Assembly: GCA_904063045.1 (NCBI GenBank)
Contig: CAJFCJ010000011.1
Span: forward strand, 620,001 to 684,000
Length of the DNA: 64,000 bases
From: Dimorphilus gyrociliatus
Lineage: Eukaryota > Annelida > Polychaeta > Dinophilidae
Direction: 5' to 3'
The position numbers and the translations under genes are program-made. How positions within the stretch are numbered: position 1 is the stretch's first letter; each line of letters begins with the position of its first letter. Shown piece after piece: positions 46,701 to 58,295 of the stretch. Under the pieces are notes generated by a model. It ran no database searches. It saw only the letters and a program-made list of their open reading frames with translations, and was not told the DNA's origin.

Positions 46701-48859
46701 TTCAATCCATCAGCCATACTGGAAAGCGATTATCCTCATTGCTTTTTCAGAAATTCGACACCCGGAAGAACTTTCGTTATCAAGGAAATTAGACAAAGAA
46801 GAGCTTCGCCGCAATCAAGGTATTTCAGCTACAAGAAGACAAGCACTTGGAAATCATTCCCTAAATGGTCACTACATGAGCCACTCTAGTTTGGATAACT
46901 TAGCCAGCCCAAAATTTAATGGAGTAGGATCACCTAATACGCCACAAGTAATACAAGTAGTGCCATCTGCAAGCTGTCAGTTTTTTAAAAAGAGATATTT
47001 GTCCTACAGGGCACATTACGACCGCCTCCTTCACCATACCCATTTTCTACAATTGCTTCTCATAACAATTCTTCCCTACTTAACGGTTCTTTACACAGCT
47101 TGTCATTCGAATTGGACGAAAAATCCTTCACGAATAGTCCACAAGAATTAGATGTCCAAGCAACGCTGCGAGGCTTAAACAGGCCTAGAAACCTGTCTGA
47201 AAAGGCTCGAATAAATGCTGGTTGGTTGGATTCTTGTCGATCCTTAATGGAACAGGATATCGACAGAGGTACTTTACTTCTGCTTCGATTTAAATATGCT
47301 TCATACTACGATCTGAATCCTAAGGTTCGTATTTATTATTTTTTTTTAATGTCTTTTTTTTTAAAACAAACATGTTATATTTGATTTTTTTGAATACAGT
47401 ATGATTCAGTACGAGTCAATCAATTATTTGAACAAGCTAGATGGTCACTTCTAACAGAAACAATTGATTGTACTGAAGAAGATATGGTATTATTTGCAGC
47501 TTTAAATGTAAGTTAGAAATAGCCTAATCTGGTGAAATGATAAGTTTTATATTTTAATTTTTTCAATATAGCATCATATATATTCGAAAGCAAGGAGGGG
47601 AGAGACTGATTTTGTTGACGGAGAAAACAATGTTGATAATGTTGACTCGATGTTGGACGAATTAGAGGTTTATCTAAATCTTTGAGCGTTTCAAGCGACG
47701 TGTAATTTAAAAAATTCTTTTATAGAGTGCTCTTGCGGGAACACACGGACTCAATACTTCGATTGTTATCGAACACGTTCCGGAATTATGCAGTCAACTG
47801 CAATATGTCACAAATAAGTAAGCCTTGTTAAATATTATGAACTACAGATGGCACCACGCGAATAACAAATAATTTTTTAAATAATCGATAGACCAAAAAA
47901 ATCCTTGTTACCGGACTTGTCAAAAAAGAGGAAACAAACTAGCTTTTTCCACTTGAAAGAAAAGACTTTAAGTGCATACAAACGGCGAGAAGATAAAGAC
48001 GTCACAAATCCGTCGTGGTCGGTTGATTTGGACGAATGTGAAGTTAGGGAAGAAGTGAATCTCAGCACGAGACTCTTCGTTATTCGGTTATTCACTTCAT
48101 TAGGTTCTGATGGATTTTCTGAATTATGTCTACACTGCGATAGCGTGAGTAATGCTTCTAGGTAAAACCTTAAAATATTAAAGCGTCATACCTTTGTAGC
48201 AAGAACAATTCAAAGATTGGGTGACAGCCTGTAAATTAGCCTCTCGAGGAAAAACGATGGCTGATTGTTCCTACCAGTTGGAAAAAGACGCTCTACAAAA
48301 AAAGCTCGACATGCTAACTTTCGAAACGTCTTCTCCTACTGAGCGCCTGTCAAGCGCCGAAATGTACGTCTCTCCAAAGTATATGAAGAAACACAAGTCG
48401 GGAATTATTTCGAAAATATCGGCTGTGTGTAGTAATAGTAAATTAAATAAAATGAGCATAAATGAAGCTAAGATGCAATATCTAAAACTATGGCAAGACC
48501 TACCTGAACAGCCTTTGACCTATTTTATAGTTCGTTTCGATGGATCGAAAAAGGAGGAGCTGTTAGCGATCGCTGCCGATAAAATAGTGAGAATGGATCT
48601 AATAAATGGGTCTGTCATTCAAAAATGGCCTTTCAAAAATATGAATCGTTGGCACGTAAATTGGCAAACAAAACAAGTTTGTATTGAATTTAGAGAAAAA
48701 ACGAGAGAAAATACCGTCAAATTTTACTGTTTAACTGCTGACTGTAAAACTGTTCATGAATTTATCGGTGGATATATTTTCGTGGGGATGAGGTCGGCAG
48801 ATAAAAGCCAAACTCTGGATAAAAGTAAATTTTATAAATTAACTGCTGGAAGAGAGTGA
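40713..48859 (+). CDS. FERMT: Fermitin/kindlin, integrin-activating FERM protein
   Basis: Nine exons (40713-40908, 45648-45878, 46751-46947, 47010-47324, 47400-47507, 47572-47667, 47726-47817, 47892-48144, 48200-48859) encode 715 residues. F0 begins near [20 protein letters not shown]1 has [20 protein letters not shown], then the [19 protein letters not shown] strand, [20 protein letters not shown], a disordered loop, [20 protein letters not shown] and [20 protein letters not shown] in F2, a PH domain from about [19 protein letters not shown] to [19 protein letters not shown], and F3 with [19 protein letters not shown] to [13 protein letters not shown]. Kindlins bind integrin beta tails with talin to activate adhesion. 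The exon 3 donor (46948) is the least certain. Intron 1 is 4.7 kb, intron 2 is 0.87 kb; the others are 52-77 bp. Poly(A) signal near 49163. Confidence 0.94.
40909..45647 (+). promoter_or_regulatory. Large first intron of fermitin, possible regulatory region
   Basis: 4.7 kb intron, dozens of times longer than the typical intron here. No conserved coding sequence is seen. It contains a perfect palindrome ATTACGTAAT (44451-44460), a TGACGTAA (42572-42579) and several AGACGC/GCGTC words around 43270-43920 and 45080-45110. The longest frame inside (41654-42070) is probably chance. Confidence 0.45.
45879..46750 (+). other. Second fermitin intron
   Basis: 872 bp, AT-rich, GTAAGT donor and TTTTTCAG acceptor. 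No gene seen inside. Confidence 0.7.
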
Positions 48860-49162
48860 AAACTGGTGTAGTGAATATTATAGTGAAAGATGCAAAAAAT
48901 GCTTTGGAAATTGATGATGCGGTGCTGTTGCTTAAAAGATTATTTAAATTTGTTAAATTAATTTTATCTATTATGGTTTTAAAAAACTGCAGGTGTATAT
49001 ATCATATGTATACAGTATACATGGTAAATTTATACTTCCAATTTGTGGATAATAATAGTGATATTATCAATATAAGTAGTTGCAAGCACTAGTTGAAAAC
49101 GGAATCAAGTCTGATACGATTTTAATCATTCATTTCTTATTACTGGAATCATGTTAAGATTA

Positions 49163-49168
49163 AATAAA
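49163..49168 (+). terminator. Poly(A) signal of fermitin
   Basis: AATAAA about 300 bp after the stop codon. Confidence 0.4.
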
Positions 49169-52100
49169 AAAGATTAGCACAAAGACAAATTAACGCTAAA
49201 ATCATATACAATTAAATTGTGGAAGTGCTTAAATTTTTCCTATCAATACTGAGTGCAACTCGTATGAAATATATACGAAATGTTACATATTAATGTCACA
49301 AAATATCTGTATACATGTATGCTAATATACGATTCATATGCTATTTTCATAAAAGTTATTAACTCTTATTATTCTAACTTAATATTTCTCTCTATTGCTG
49401 TGACACTTGTTGATATTATTCATGTTGTAACGTAAAAAATGCTTGTTTGTGTAATAGACTTTATAAAAAGAATAAAAATCTAAGCAAGCCGATAGATGTC
49501 GCCACCAATTTGATTTAGATGAAGAAAACGAAGGGAGCGTCAATAACGTATATGTTCTCGGATAAATAATAAGAGGAGAGTATGGAAGTAGGCGGTTTGT
49601 AGTGTGCGTGACTAGAAGAAAGCGTACAAGTCTGGCTGTCAGCGAGGCTTGTCATAATGTCGACGTGCGTATGACGCTTTTGCGGTAGAGACGCTCGAGG
49701 CAGGTACGCGATGCTAAGACGGTTGCTTGCGACCTCTGAACAAAGAGATAGGCCGCTCATCTTCTGTGTGATTAGTCCATCAGCGCAAGACTATATGCGT
49801 TCTCTGATCACAGGCGTCATCCTTCCCGCAGGCAAACGACGTCTCTTTTTTGTTCCACTCAGCGTGATCTTGCCCTTTGGTCTGTTCGTTTTTAATAGCG
49901 TGTATATGCACTATACACATTTCTCTATAGCACGGCCAATAAGAATATAATACGATCAATTGACCCGCGAGCACCGCTCAACGGCGATAAGACGCTCAGA
50001 CCACAAAAGACACGCGAAATTGACGCCCAAACACGCACCGAGACACGTGCACATACGGACGGCGTCACTCTAAACGCGCTCTTCGGACAAATGAACATTG
50101 TCACGTGACCCTTCCGACTTTATATGACTCTAATTGCGTGTGCGTGCGCCCTGACCTTGCAGTCGGATCATCGTTGGATTTGCTATAAAATAAAGATTTC
50201 ACTAGATGGTAAAACTCCTTTTAGTTGTCTCTTTTAATAAATAATGAGGGATAATAGTTGAATTGATATAAATATAGTTGTATGCATACGGTACACGTTG
50301 TGTGAGCGAGAAATAAGAGGCGAAAGTCGATGGGGGGGGCTTGATTGAATTATTTCAAAGTTATTCCTTGTACACATATGAATATGCAAATACATGTCTC
50401 TATTTGCGTATTGACCCAACATTCACCCGAGCAGAGCAGATGCAGATAACGGAATCGGAAGAAAAGACGCGCCTTCTGCTTCTATTACGTCATACGTACC
50501 GAGTGACGCGCTGATGATTTATATGTGCTGCGAGGAGTAAGCTCTTTTCTTACACGCACACACGTCTTCTACCATGTGTATTGTAACAAAGCTTTTACTG
50601 ATATAAATTATAATAAAAGAGAAAGATAACGCTTCTTCGCGGCCTATTTATCTCTTGACCGGTACAAAATAGATCACCCACATTCCAAGTATATTACGTC
50701 ACAGCAAGAAGCCATACAGCACCAAAGTGCATCTGTCCCTGCCCCTTGCAATTATCTATACATATGAACCTTAATGTATGCAATATGTATATTTGGGTGT
50801 GTATTTGAATGCATAAAGATTTTAAGCATACATATACTTATATTTATTTTTGGTATTAACTTATTTATTTGTATTTGTTCAATTTTATAGGAATATCGTT
50901 AAAAGTATTAGCTCGATAAACAATTTTCGTATGTCTAATTCAGAAGATTTGATATTTAATAACCATACTTACATAATACAGACAAAAATTGGTATAAATT
51001 ACTACATTTTCTACATTTCCGTTATGTTCTGTACAAATAGTTATCCAATCCATTATAAAAATCGGTTTATCTATATGTACAAGATATAGATATATTTATA
51101 TAAGATCATAGTCTAGTGCCCAAGTTAGATTCGTGACTCTTAACTGAATATTGGCGTTTTATTGGCATGTATTTTATCAAAATCAGTACTTACGATACAT
51201 GCATGCATGCATTTTTATTTGCGTGCTTGCGTGTCTTTTTTAAATATAGATTCCTTAACCGTTAAGAACTTTTTAAAAGAAAAAGTGAGTTCAAAAGCTA
51301 TTCAACTCAACAATCCAGAGATCCAACGAAACCGAAGGAGTATACATAACGAGTAAAAACCCGATATGACTTGTTAACTGTGTTACGTGAAATCGCGCAA
51401 GAAAATATTGCGCAAGTAGCGGATATATTATGCAGTAGGGCATTTGCCGCACGCTTGCAGATTAATCGTCAGAGCTGGTGGTTCTGTCTCAAGCAAATAA
51501 ATAGTTGATGAGAGTCTAGGAGAAAATGTAGATACAAAAAAAATTGTGTATTTTTTCGCGTACGTAAGTGTAAATAAAAACTATATAAATGTGTAATTAA
51601 CAAAATTATCATTAATCGTTTGCTAACAACAATCAATCGGATTAATTTTTATGTGTAATTTATTGTTATTGCACTATTTATATACTTTAATATGTAGACC
51701 TTTATTGTTCACTTATGGCCTCCTCTTCACGACCTTAAACATACATGAATATATGGTGTATATTTATATATTTGCATATATGGTATATCTATTTAATGTA
51801 CAGAGAAAATGAATAATTTTCCAACAGGCCCGTAATAAAAGTATAATTTCCGCCTTGCGCCTATAAGCAAATTAATTACAACGAACGCGTATACAATTTA
51901 ACGAAACTATATAGAAATATATTCGAGAGTGAGGAAAAAAATGCAATTTGAAACGTATATGGAAAACGGTCAAACTATGAATGACCCCGAACGTGAACGT
52001 ACGCAAAGTGATGTAACGACACATAAGCGGAAAACAACGAAATCATGGCGCCCATACGCATAACGATTACTCAATTTTGCATATTCGTCGGCTGCTTAAT

Positions 52101-53603
52101 TAGAATGCTGATTGTTGAACGAAAAACTCGCTCAGCTCTTAGCTCAGCTGACCGTTGCGTAATTTATCGGTGACCCACTTTTCAGCGGTTGTCGACCGAT
52201 GCACGTCCGCATAGCGTCTCTTCCATCCACGGTTTTAAGTTCTAGGAGAGCAACGAAATATAGGATTTTTCGAGGAACAAATTAAATAAATGTGTACTAT
52301 AATGTTTGCGTAATAGCCTAAAGCAGCTTAGACGAGAATATAGCACGTGTTGCGCGGTTCGACGAGATTACGTCATACTCGCTGTGTTCTGTTCTCGTTA
52401 CAACCCAAGTTTTGACCTCTTCCTCAGCTATATGGCGTTGTTTGCTTACAACGTTTTCGTTTAGCCTGTATATATATAAGATTTGCGTGCGTTGATTTTC
52501 CGATCATCCTAATATCGAAACGGATCGTTGAAATGCGTGCGCCGGCGCCTTGAACTTTGCCGTCACCTTTCCCGCCTCCTATATATGCACGATGGCGTCT
52601 ATTCTAAGAAAAAGTAGATCGATTGTATCGTGCCGTTTTCGGCGCTAATGACCAAAATTAATTTTAATTTTGCTTTCAATTTAAGCCATTTTTACGACCT
52701 TGTAAACGCCTTTGAACGTTTATATAGACTGATGCATGCATGTGAACGGAACTGATTGATAACGCCAACTTTTCGCACACGTATAAAAATTTTAATTGAA
52801 AAATTGACATTTTTACTTTTTAAAATAGGTGAGTTATAAAAAAGGGCGCCAAGGAGCTGGCGTCGTTATTTTATTAAGCTTATATATATTTTTAGCAAGT
52901 GCAAGCACGTTGCACAAAGTATGATATAACAACAGGCCTGAGCTGATTTCAGGACTCAGCCTGGTCAGGCAGCGGTCAGAATGTTCCATCGATTTATTGC
53001 GCCATTTCTGCGCGCTGTTACGCACCTCTGACGCGTCTTGTGACCTACTTACGCAGTAACGCCGCAACGTCTACTATATATGTTCGCATATAGAAACGCT
53101 ATACAGCGCCTACCTTATATATTTCCTGCTTTGAATGGTTTAGTAGAAAATTTCTCTTTTCATCTATACTACTTTCTATTCGATAAAATGAAACTGACAC
53201 CGATGACGTAAGAGAACCTAATGCGTTATTTACGACCGTCCCATACATCACATACGGCGTCCTTTCAAACCCCTTATGGACAACGATCGCGTAACAGAAC
53301 GTAATGGGGATGCGTAACGCTGCAAGTGACGCTATAAATATAACCGCGATCGAACGATGACCGAAAAGTGAATTTTTTCAATTTTCTTATTTTTTTACTT
53401 CCCTGTCTTTGAAACGAAAAAAAAGAAGCCAACATCTACTTTTCATAGAAAAGTTAGACACTTTTTTGAATATAAACCAGAGTAAAAGAAGCCACGCCGT
53501 TGGAAATTAAGTAAAAAGAGAGAAGGGCCTCGCGATGACCCCAAGAGAGCGTTACGCAACCCTTATACGCAGTGCATTGGAAGAAGGGCATGTATATGAA
53601 AAT

Positions 53604-53852
53604 CGGTCGCTGATTGGTTGATTTCGCTGCGCGCATGCGCCTCTTCTCTAAAATGTTAGTTTCATGCTTGGCGCGCTTTTGTCCACATTATTGTGCAAGG
53701 GGTCAGAGTTGGTGCAGCAGTCGGCATTCTCACGCCCAGATCGAAGGTGGACAGGCCGCTGAAATTCGATACAATAAAGGTAGGTTGCAGTTTATTTTCT
53801 GCATTTGCAGTAGGCAAATGGCACGACGTGATGACGTGATGTTACAGTCAAA
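53604..53852 (+). promoter_or_regulatory. bZIP gene promoter with CCAAT/NRF1-type elements
   Basis: Directly upstream of the bZIP start codon lie an ATTGG (reverse CCAAT box) near 53612, the NRF1-type palindrome GCGCATGCGC at 53631-53640, and two overlapping TGACGTGA half-CRE words near 53826-53840. Locally GC-rich. Confidence 0.5.
53631..53640. promoter_or_regulatory. NRF1/erect-wing type palindrome
   Basis: Exact GCGCATGCGC, 213 bp before the bZIP start codon; second occurrence in the window. Confidence 0.55.
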
Positions 53853-54584
53853 ATGGCGGCCGCAGTAAGTGACGGCGCGCTGGATCTATCGAAATCTACA
53901 TCTGCAATCAGCCCAAGCCCCGAACCTGCAAACAGCCTCTCCTCCGACTTAGAAACCGATGACATGAATGCGGCAAGCGTTAAGGAGGAGCTCGACACAG
54001 AAACACCGAATGCCAATCCACCATCTCCATCACCTTCAAGACCATTCAAATCCTATCCGTTTGAGTCACTGGCCAGTTTGTATGGTCCTCTTGGTCTTGG
54101 AGCAGCCTCTCCCGCCCCTCACCCTGCCCTCTATAACCCGTATGCTCCGGGTTCGACGCTCGGTGGTTTATCGGCCCTTCCCGGTTTCGATACGGCCGCT
54201 GTTTCATTGTCGTCGCCTATAGCTCAATATCTTCAACAACGGAGACGACGAACGGAATCGAGAAGTTCCGTTTCTCAATCGGCGTCTACTTCTTCTCAAT
54301 CATCAACCAACCAACTTAACGACGCTCAGCAACCTGCCTCTTCCTCATCGCCCAACAAGGTAACAAATTCTGGTTCAGAGAAGAAGGATGACTCTTATTG
54401 GGAGCGCCGACGGAAGAATAATGAAGCTGCGAAAAGATCGCGAGATGCTCGAAGGGCAAAAGAAGAGGAGATTGCCATGAGAGCAGCATTTCTCGAACAG
54501 GAAAATCTAAAACTTAGAGCGCAAGTCGCTATTTTAAAGAACGAGACAGCGAAACTGCATTATATGCTCTACAATCGTATGTAG
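53853..54584 (+). CDS. PAR-like bZIP transcription factor (HLF/Giant/CES-2 type)
   Basis: Intronless frame of 243 residues. The C-terminus is a b[23 protein letters not shown] with the N-x-x-A-A-x-x-S-R DNA-contact signature, then [20 protein letters not shown] and a short zipper to MLYNRM. The [20 protein letters not shown] core places it in the PAR/NFIL3/Giant/CES-2 group, which binds TTACGTAA-like sites. The acidic-proline PAR segment usually just before the basic region is not seen; instead there is a Ser/Gln-rich linker. Near the N-terminus, GALDLSKS fits the PxDLS-type CtBP co-repressor motif, as in fly Giant, so a repressor role is plausible. The ATG context (AAAATGGCG) is good. A GTAAGT occurs at codons 5-6, but using it as a donor would remove the conserved protein. 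Regulatory gene, nuclear. Confidence 0.88.
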   Translation: MAAAVSDGALDLSKSTSAISPSPEPANSLSSDLETDDMNAASVKEELDTETPNANPPSPSPSRPFKSYPFESLASLYGPLGLGAASPAPHPALYNPYAPGSTLGGLSALPGFDTAAVSLSSPIAQYLQQRRRRTESRSSVSQSASTSSQSSTNQLNDAQQPASSSSPNKVTNSGSEKKDDSYWERRRKNNEAAKRSRDARRAKEEEIAMRAAFLEQENLKLRAQVAILKNETAKLHYMLYNRM

Positions 54585-56340
54585 AATGTATCTGTTAGGT
54601 ATAATTGTGTGCAAGACCGGTGCTTATCTGTATTTGACCTAGAAAAAAATTAAAAGTTCGGAAACAACGGGTGACGCTTTGTACATATACATTTCTTCAC
54701 GTTTCGTTTTTGTATCCATGTTTCCTTTTCAATCCATGTATAAATGAAAAGCGCCGATCTAATGGGTTTCGCGGTCGCGGCTTTTCGTTAAACAAACATT
54801 CCCATTTGTATAGAAATAAGTTTTTAAACAGCTGCGAACAAATCGAACAGTCGCGCACGGAAACCCGTATATTTGCATCTGTACATGATCCATTTTATCA
54901 TTAATGACGTAACACCACCGAAACTAACCATTATATATGTTTGTGCTTATATACTATACAAATATAAATATAAATTTAAACATACGATGTAGTTGTTCGG
55001 AAAGGAAGTATTCATACTTAATAGTTGCTTAAAAAGAAATGAGATGACTTAAGAAAAAGCATTAAGTGATAAATGTATAAATTTTTCACATATCTAATAG
55101 ATAGTTTATGTAATTTAAACTATAAACAACTATATCTTTCACGATATATGTATAAATAGATACATATTTAATATATATTCGCTTGTGGATAGGGCATGCA
55201 TTTTATACATGCATAAATCAATTCACATGCAAGTAGGCATGTAAAGAAAATCGTGCGTCAATCGACACGCCCGCTATAGAGAAAATCGTACGAATATTTA
55301 TTAAATTATATACATTGTTCTTTGAAGAACGATGTTAATTATGCACTCGTCAAGAAAAACCGAAAAATATCTTATTCCCATCACCGTATTTGTCGACTTT
55401 TAAGAAAAAGAGGAAGAGAAATCAACGCTTAATGTTAATGCAGAGAATGCTAAGTGTCAGGGCAACCGGATACTCCCAAAGTGCGGTTAAAGAATCTCCA
55501 TCTATCTCGCATCCCTTGTCTTTCCCGAGAGATTCTGTCAAGCTCTCCCACGTTCACGAAATTTGGAATTTGGAGCGGTCTGATTGTCTTTTAATAAGAA
55601 AAGTGGAAAGTAAAAGTTGATGAGTCGTTTTCGTCATTCTATTTGCGGACGTGGCGGATATGACGTAACGTTGGCCGTGCATTACTGTCGCGCACGATTT
55701 GCATACATCCCGCCCCCTTTCCGCTTTTAGAACCCTTATTCGTCGTTGTGCAATCAATCGTAATGCGGCGATACGCCACCGCAATTTTGCGTCATAAGGG
55801 AAATTAGAAGAGTGACGTCACGATAAGGGTAAGGTCTATACAGTGTAGAAGGAACAAGCCACACCCGACAATCGTATCTACGAGCCATTAGGCAAGTTGC
55901 GGCTCTTTTGAAGTGTCAGTGACGAGCGGTAATCAGCGCATGCAGAGTTCGCCAAATTTAGCGTGCGTTCAGGAAGAAAGAGGCCATTTGTAGAGGAAAT
56001 ATACAACGTTAGATCTTTCACTTTCCATTTTTTTTTATTTTCACCGTCTTTTTTCTTTAAAGTTCGTTTATATGTACTCTCCGTATACATATACATACAC
56101 ACGCATCAACGAACGAACACCTGCTCTCTCTAGACGCTCGGAGACGTCTATACCGTTATTTCATTTAATAGAACATTTTGAGCTGCGTGAAGTCCTTCTG
56201 ACACCTGTAATAATAAACATCATTATTTGTCCGTTCTCAAAATCGTCCCCGATAAGAACGTCTACTATTTCACAACCCTAAACTTTCTTATTATGAGTCG
56301 TTCATAACCTGTGCATACGCCTCAAAAATGCATTACAGCT
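54585..56340. promoter_or_regulatory. Intergenic region between bZIP and fuseless genes
   Basis: 1.76 kb. No gene seen. It holds TGACGTAA at 54905-54912 and 55661-55668, a full CRE TGACGTCA at 55813-55820, and an AGACGC...AGACGTC pair near 56130. The 3' UTRs of both convergent genes lie here. Confidence 0.5.
55813..55820. promoter_or_regulatory. CRE palindrome TGACGTCA
   Basis: Exact cyclic-AMP response element, the target of CREB/ATF-type bZIP dimers, between the bZIP and fuseless genes. Confidence 0.4.
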
Positions 56341-57559
56341 TTATATATACTTTCCCTTTCCTACTTTACATATATAGCCCAAGTTGCGTAATAAACTATT
56401 AGAGCGATAGATGGCGCCACAAACCTCTTTAAAGAAAGTAGACATGTAGCGTATAGGAAATAGAGCTGTACCGTTGGTTTCGTAACCGTCTCTGCCGACA
56501 CCGGGACTTCCAACGGTGCTGAATATTTGCATTGAAAACAAGGAAACTGTGCCGAATAAATGGCACAATAAAGCCCCGACAGAACTCTCAGGCAGAATGT
56601 ACTTGCTGCACAAATTCCACATTCCTCTATACAAGAGTAGTAAAGCTATTAAGGCGAATACATAGACACAATCTTCGTAGATTAGTCGCCATCGTTGCCG
56701 ACCGTCCATCGACGCCGACACCCTGGCTAATTTTGTTTGGAAGACGAAGAGCGACGTGCTTATAAAATAACCAGCTACCACGCAAAATAAATCGGATATT
56801 CGTGGTTGGTTCGGGAAAATAAATACATCCATTAGATCCCAAGCGTTTTTCCAGACAGATACTGCTAGGCCAAAAACAATCACGTGACTAAGAAAAGCGT
56901 CGAGGAGGTAGGGGAAGAGGTCGTTTTTTCGAGGCTGAAAATAAACAGAATGACGTAATCGAATTGACGAATTCACGCGGAGAATGTGGAAAAGAATTCA
57001 CTGAAAGGCACGACACATCAATTAAACGTGCGATATTGGCGGGAAGCTACTTGAAATTAAAGAGGACGTCCCTTACCATACGATTCATCAAGGTTGTAGG
57101 CCTAAGGAGGTCTGGTCGAAAGTCCAAATTAACGGTAAACGGGGGCCACATGCTCGTTCTTGACGTCCTCATTAAAACGAGTAGGAAATAAGACACGGAA
57201 AGCACGATTGCTGATCGTTTCCAATTATCTCCTTCCGCTTCACTCAGAACACCCCAGCCTCCCCTCCATACACTCATGTTCATCCAACTGTAAGCATACA
57301 TGTAAAAGCGGCATAACATACCCCTCAGTGTTCCGTTAATATTACGCAATTGGCGTTCCAGTAGAGGTTGAGAGAAATAAGCTGCTATTCCAAATAAACC
57401 AAATATGTACATGCTTCCGAAACGAATAATCTTAGAGTAACGAGGTAAGACATAAATATCTAATAGATCCCAACTACCTCGCCAATAAATAACAGTCATG
57501 GGAAAGAAAACTATCGAAGATAAGAAACAATCTACAATTTTGATTCTTACTCGGTCCAT
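56341..57559 (-). CDS. fusl: Fuseless family multipass membrane protein
   Basis: Two exons (57559-57077, 56934-56341) with a 142 bp intron give 358 residues. The protein has two similar halves: each begins with a hydrophobic pair and a W-D-L-(L/M)-D motif, VIYWRGSWDLLDIYVLPRYS in the first and VWKNAWDLMDVFIFPNQPR in the second, and a further YRGMWNLCSKYILPE near the end. About eight membrane spans are visible. This internal duplication and motif are those of Drosophila Fuseless, a presynaptic eight-pass protein needed for calcium-channel organisation at the neuromuscular junction. The join at LMNRM/PRKNDLFPY keeps frame. It is convergent with the bZIP gene; upstream is a 5 kb gap. Confidence 0.88.
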
Positions 57560-58275
57560 TCTTTCTAGATAAATCTGCGCTTTATCAGTTGTTTGTCAAA
57601 CATGTCAATAATGATGAATATCCAGAATTATCTATACTCTTTTAGTTGTGCTATTTCTTTTCTAGAAATTAGATACTTTAAATTTAATTTTATTCATTTT
57701 AAAATTTTTTTGTCACAAATCGGAAAAAGGTAAAGTTTGGAGTTACAAGAATTTATAATACCACAGACCTCTAATAAAAGCGTAACTCTCTTTCATTGAC
57801 GTAAAGCGACCATTTAATTTCTTTTACTATTTTTATCGAGAGTATTGGCACATCTTTATGCTTTCCGTTTTACATTTCAATTATCAGAAAGCTCTAAAAT
57901 TCCTTGTTACATAATTTTTATTTATAGAATACTTTATTTTTTCTTCTTTTAAAAAATTGTTACAATTAAATGGATCCAAGTTATATATATATATTACCAG
58001 TGCTTACAATTTAGAATATGCAAATTGTACTTTCCTTTCTTATTACCTTTTTTGACAAGTAGTTCCTAATAGATATAGGGTTATTCAGACTTTTCATTCT
58101 GTTTTTCCTCAAATATTTTACTTATACAATAATAAATCGTTTCTAATTGATTATTAAAGCCAGTTCATTTTTAAAGTTTTGCAATTTATTAGTTAGGATT
58201 CATTCAATATAAAAAAAACAACATATAATGTTCAAATCCTGACTTCTAGGAAAGGTATTGTCAATTATGATTATT

Positions 58276-58295
58276 TAATATATATATATATATAT
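58276..58295. repeat. (TA)n microsatellite
   Basis: About ten TA units in the desert upstream of the bHLH gene. Confidence 0.8.

Larger units (their letters stand above)
48860..53852. promoter_or_regulatory. 5 kb intergenic desert upstream of the bZIP gene
   Basis: No gene, RNA gene or mobile element recognised. The fermitin poly(A) signal is at 49163-49168. From about 49.5 kb the sequence alternates AT-rich stretches with CpG-containing short motifs, including TTACGTCA at 50485-50492, 50694-50701 and 52368-52375, TGACGTAA at 53204-53211, and AGACGC/GCGTC words around 49640-50060. This pattern suggests clustered regulatory elements. Small open frames are not convincing. Confidence 0.5.

Noticed and set aside
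49515-49974. Overlapping small frames on both strands near 49.5-50 kb
   Set aside because: No motif, no splice context and similar length on both strands; CpG-rich composition removes stop codons by chance.
53863-53868. Consensus splice donor GTAAGT within codons 5-6 of the bZIP gene
   Set aside because: The frame continues with conserved sequence (the CtBP-type motif and bZIP), and no acceptor giving a better product was found.
58225-58250. Possible tRNA T-arm (TTCAAATCC)
   Set aside because: No matching acceptor stem, anticodon arm or D arm could be built around it.
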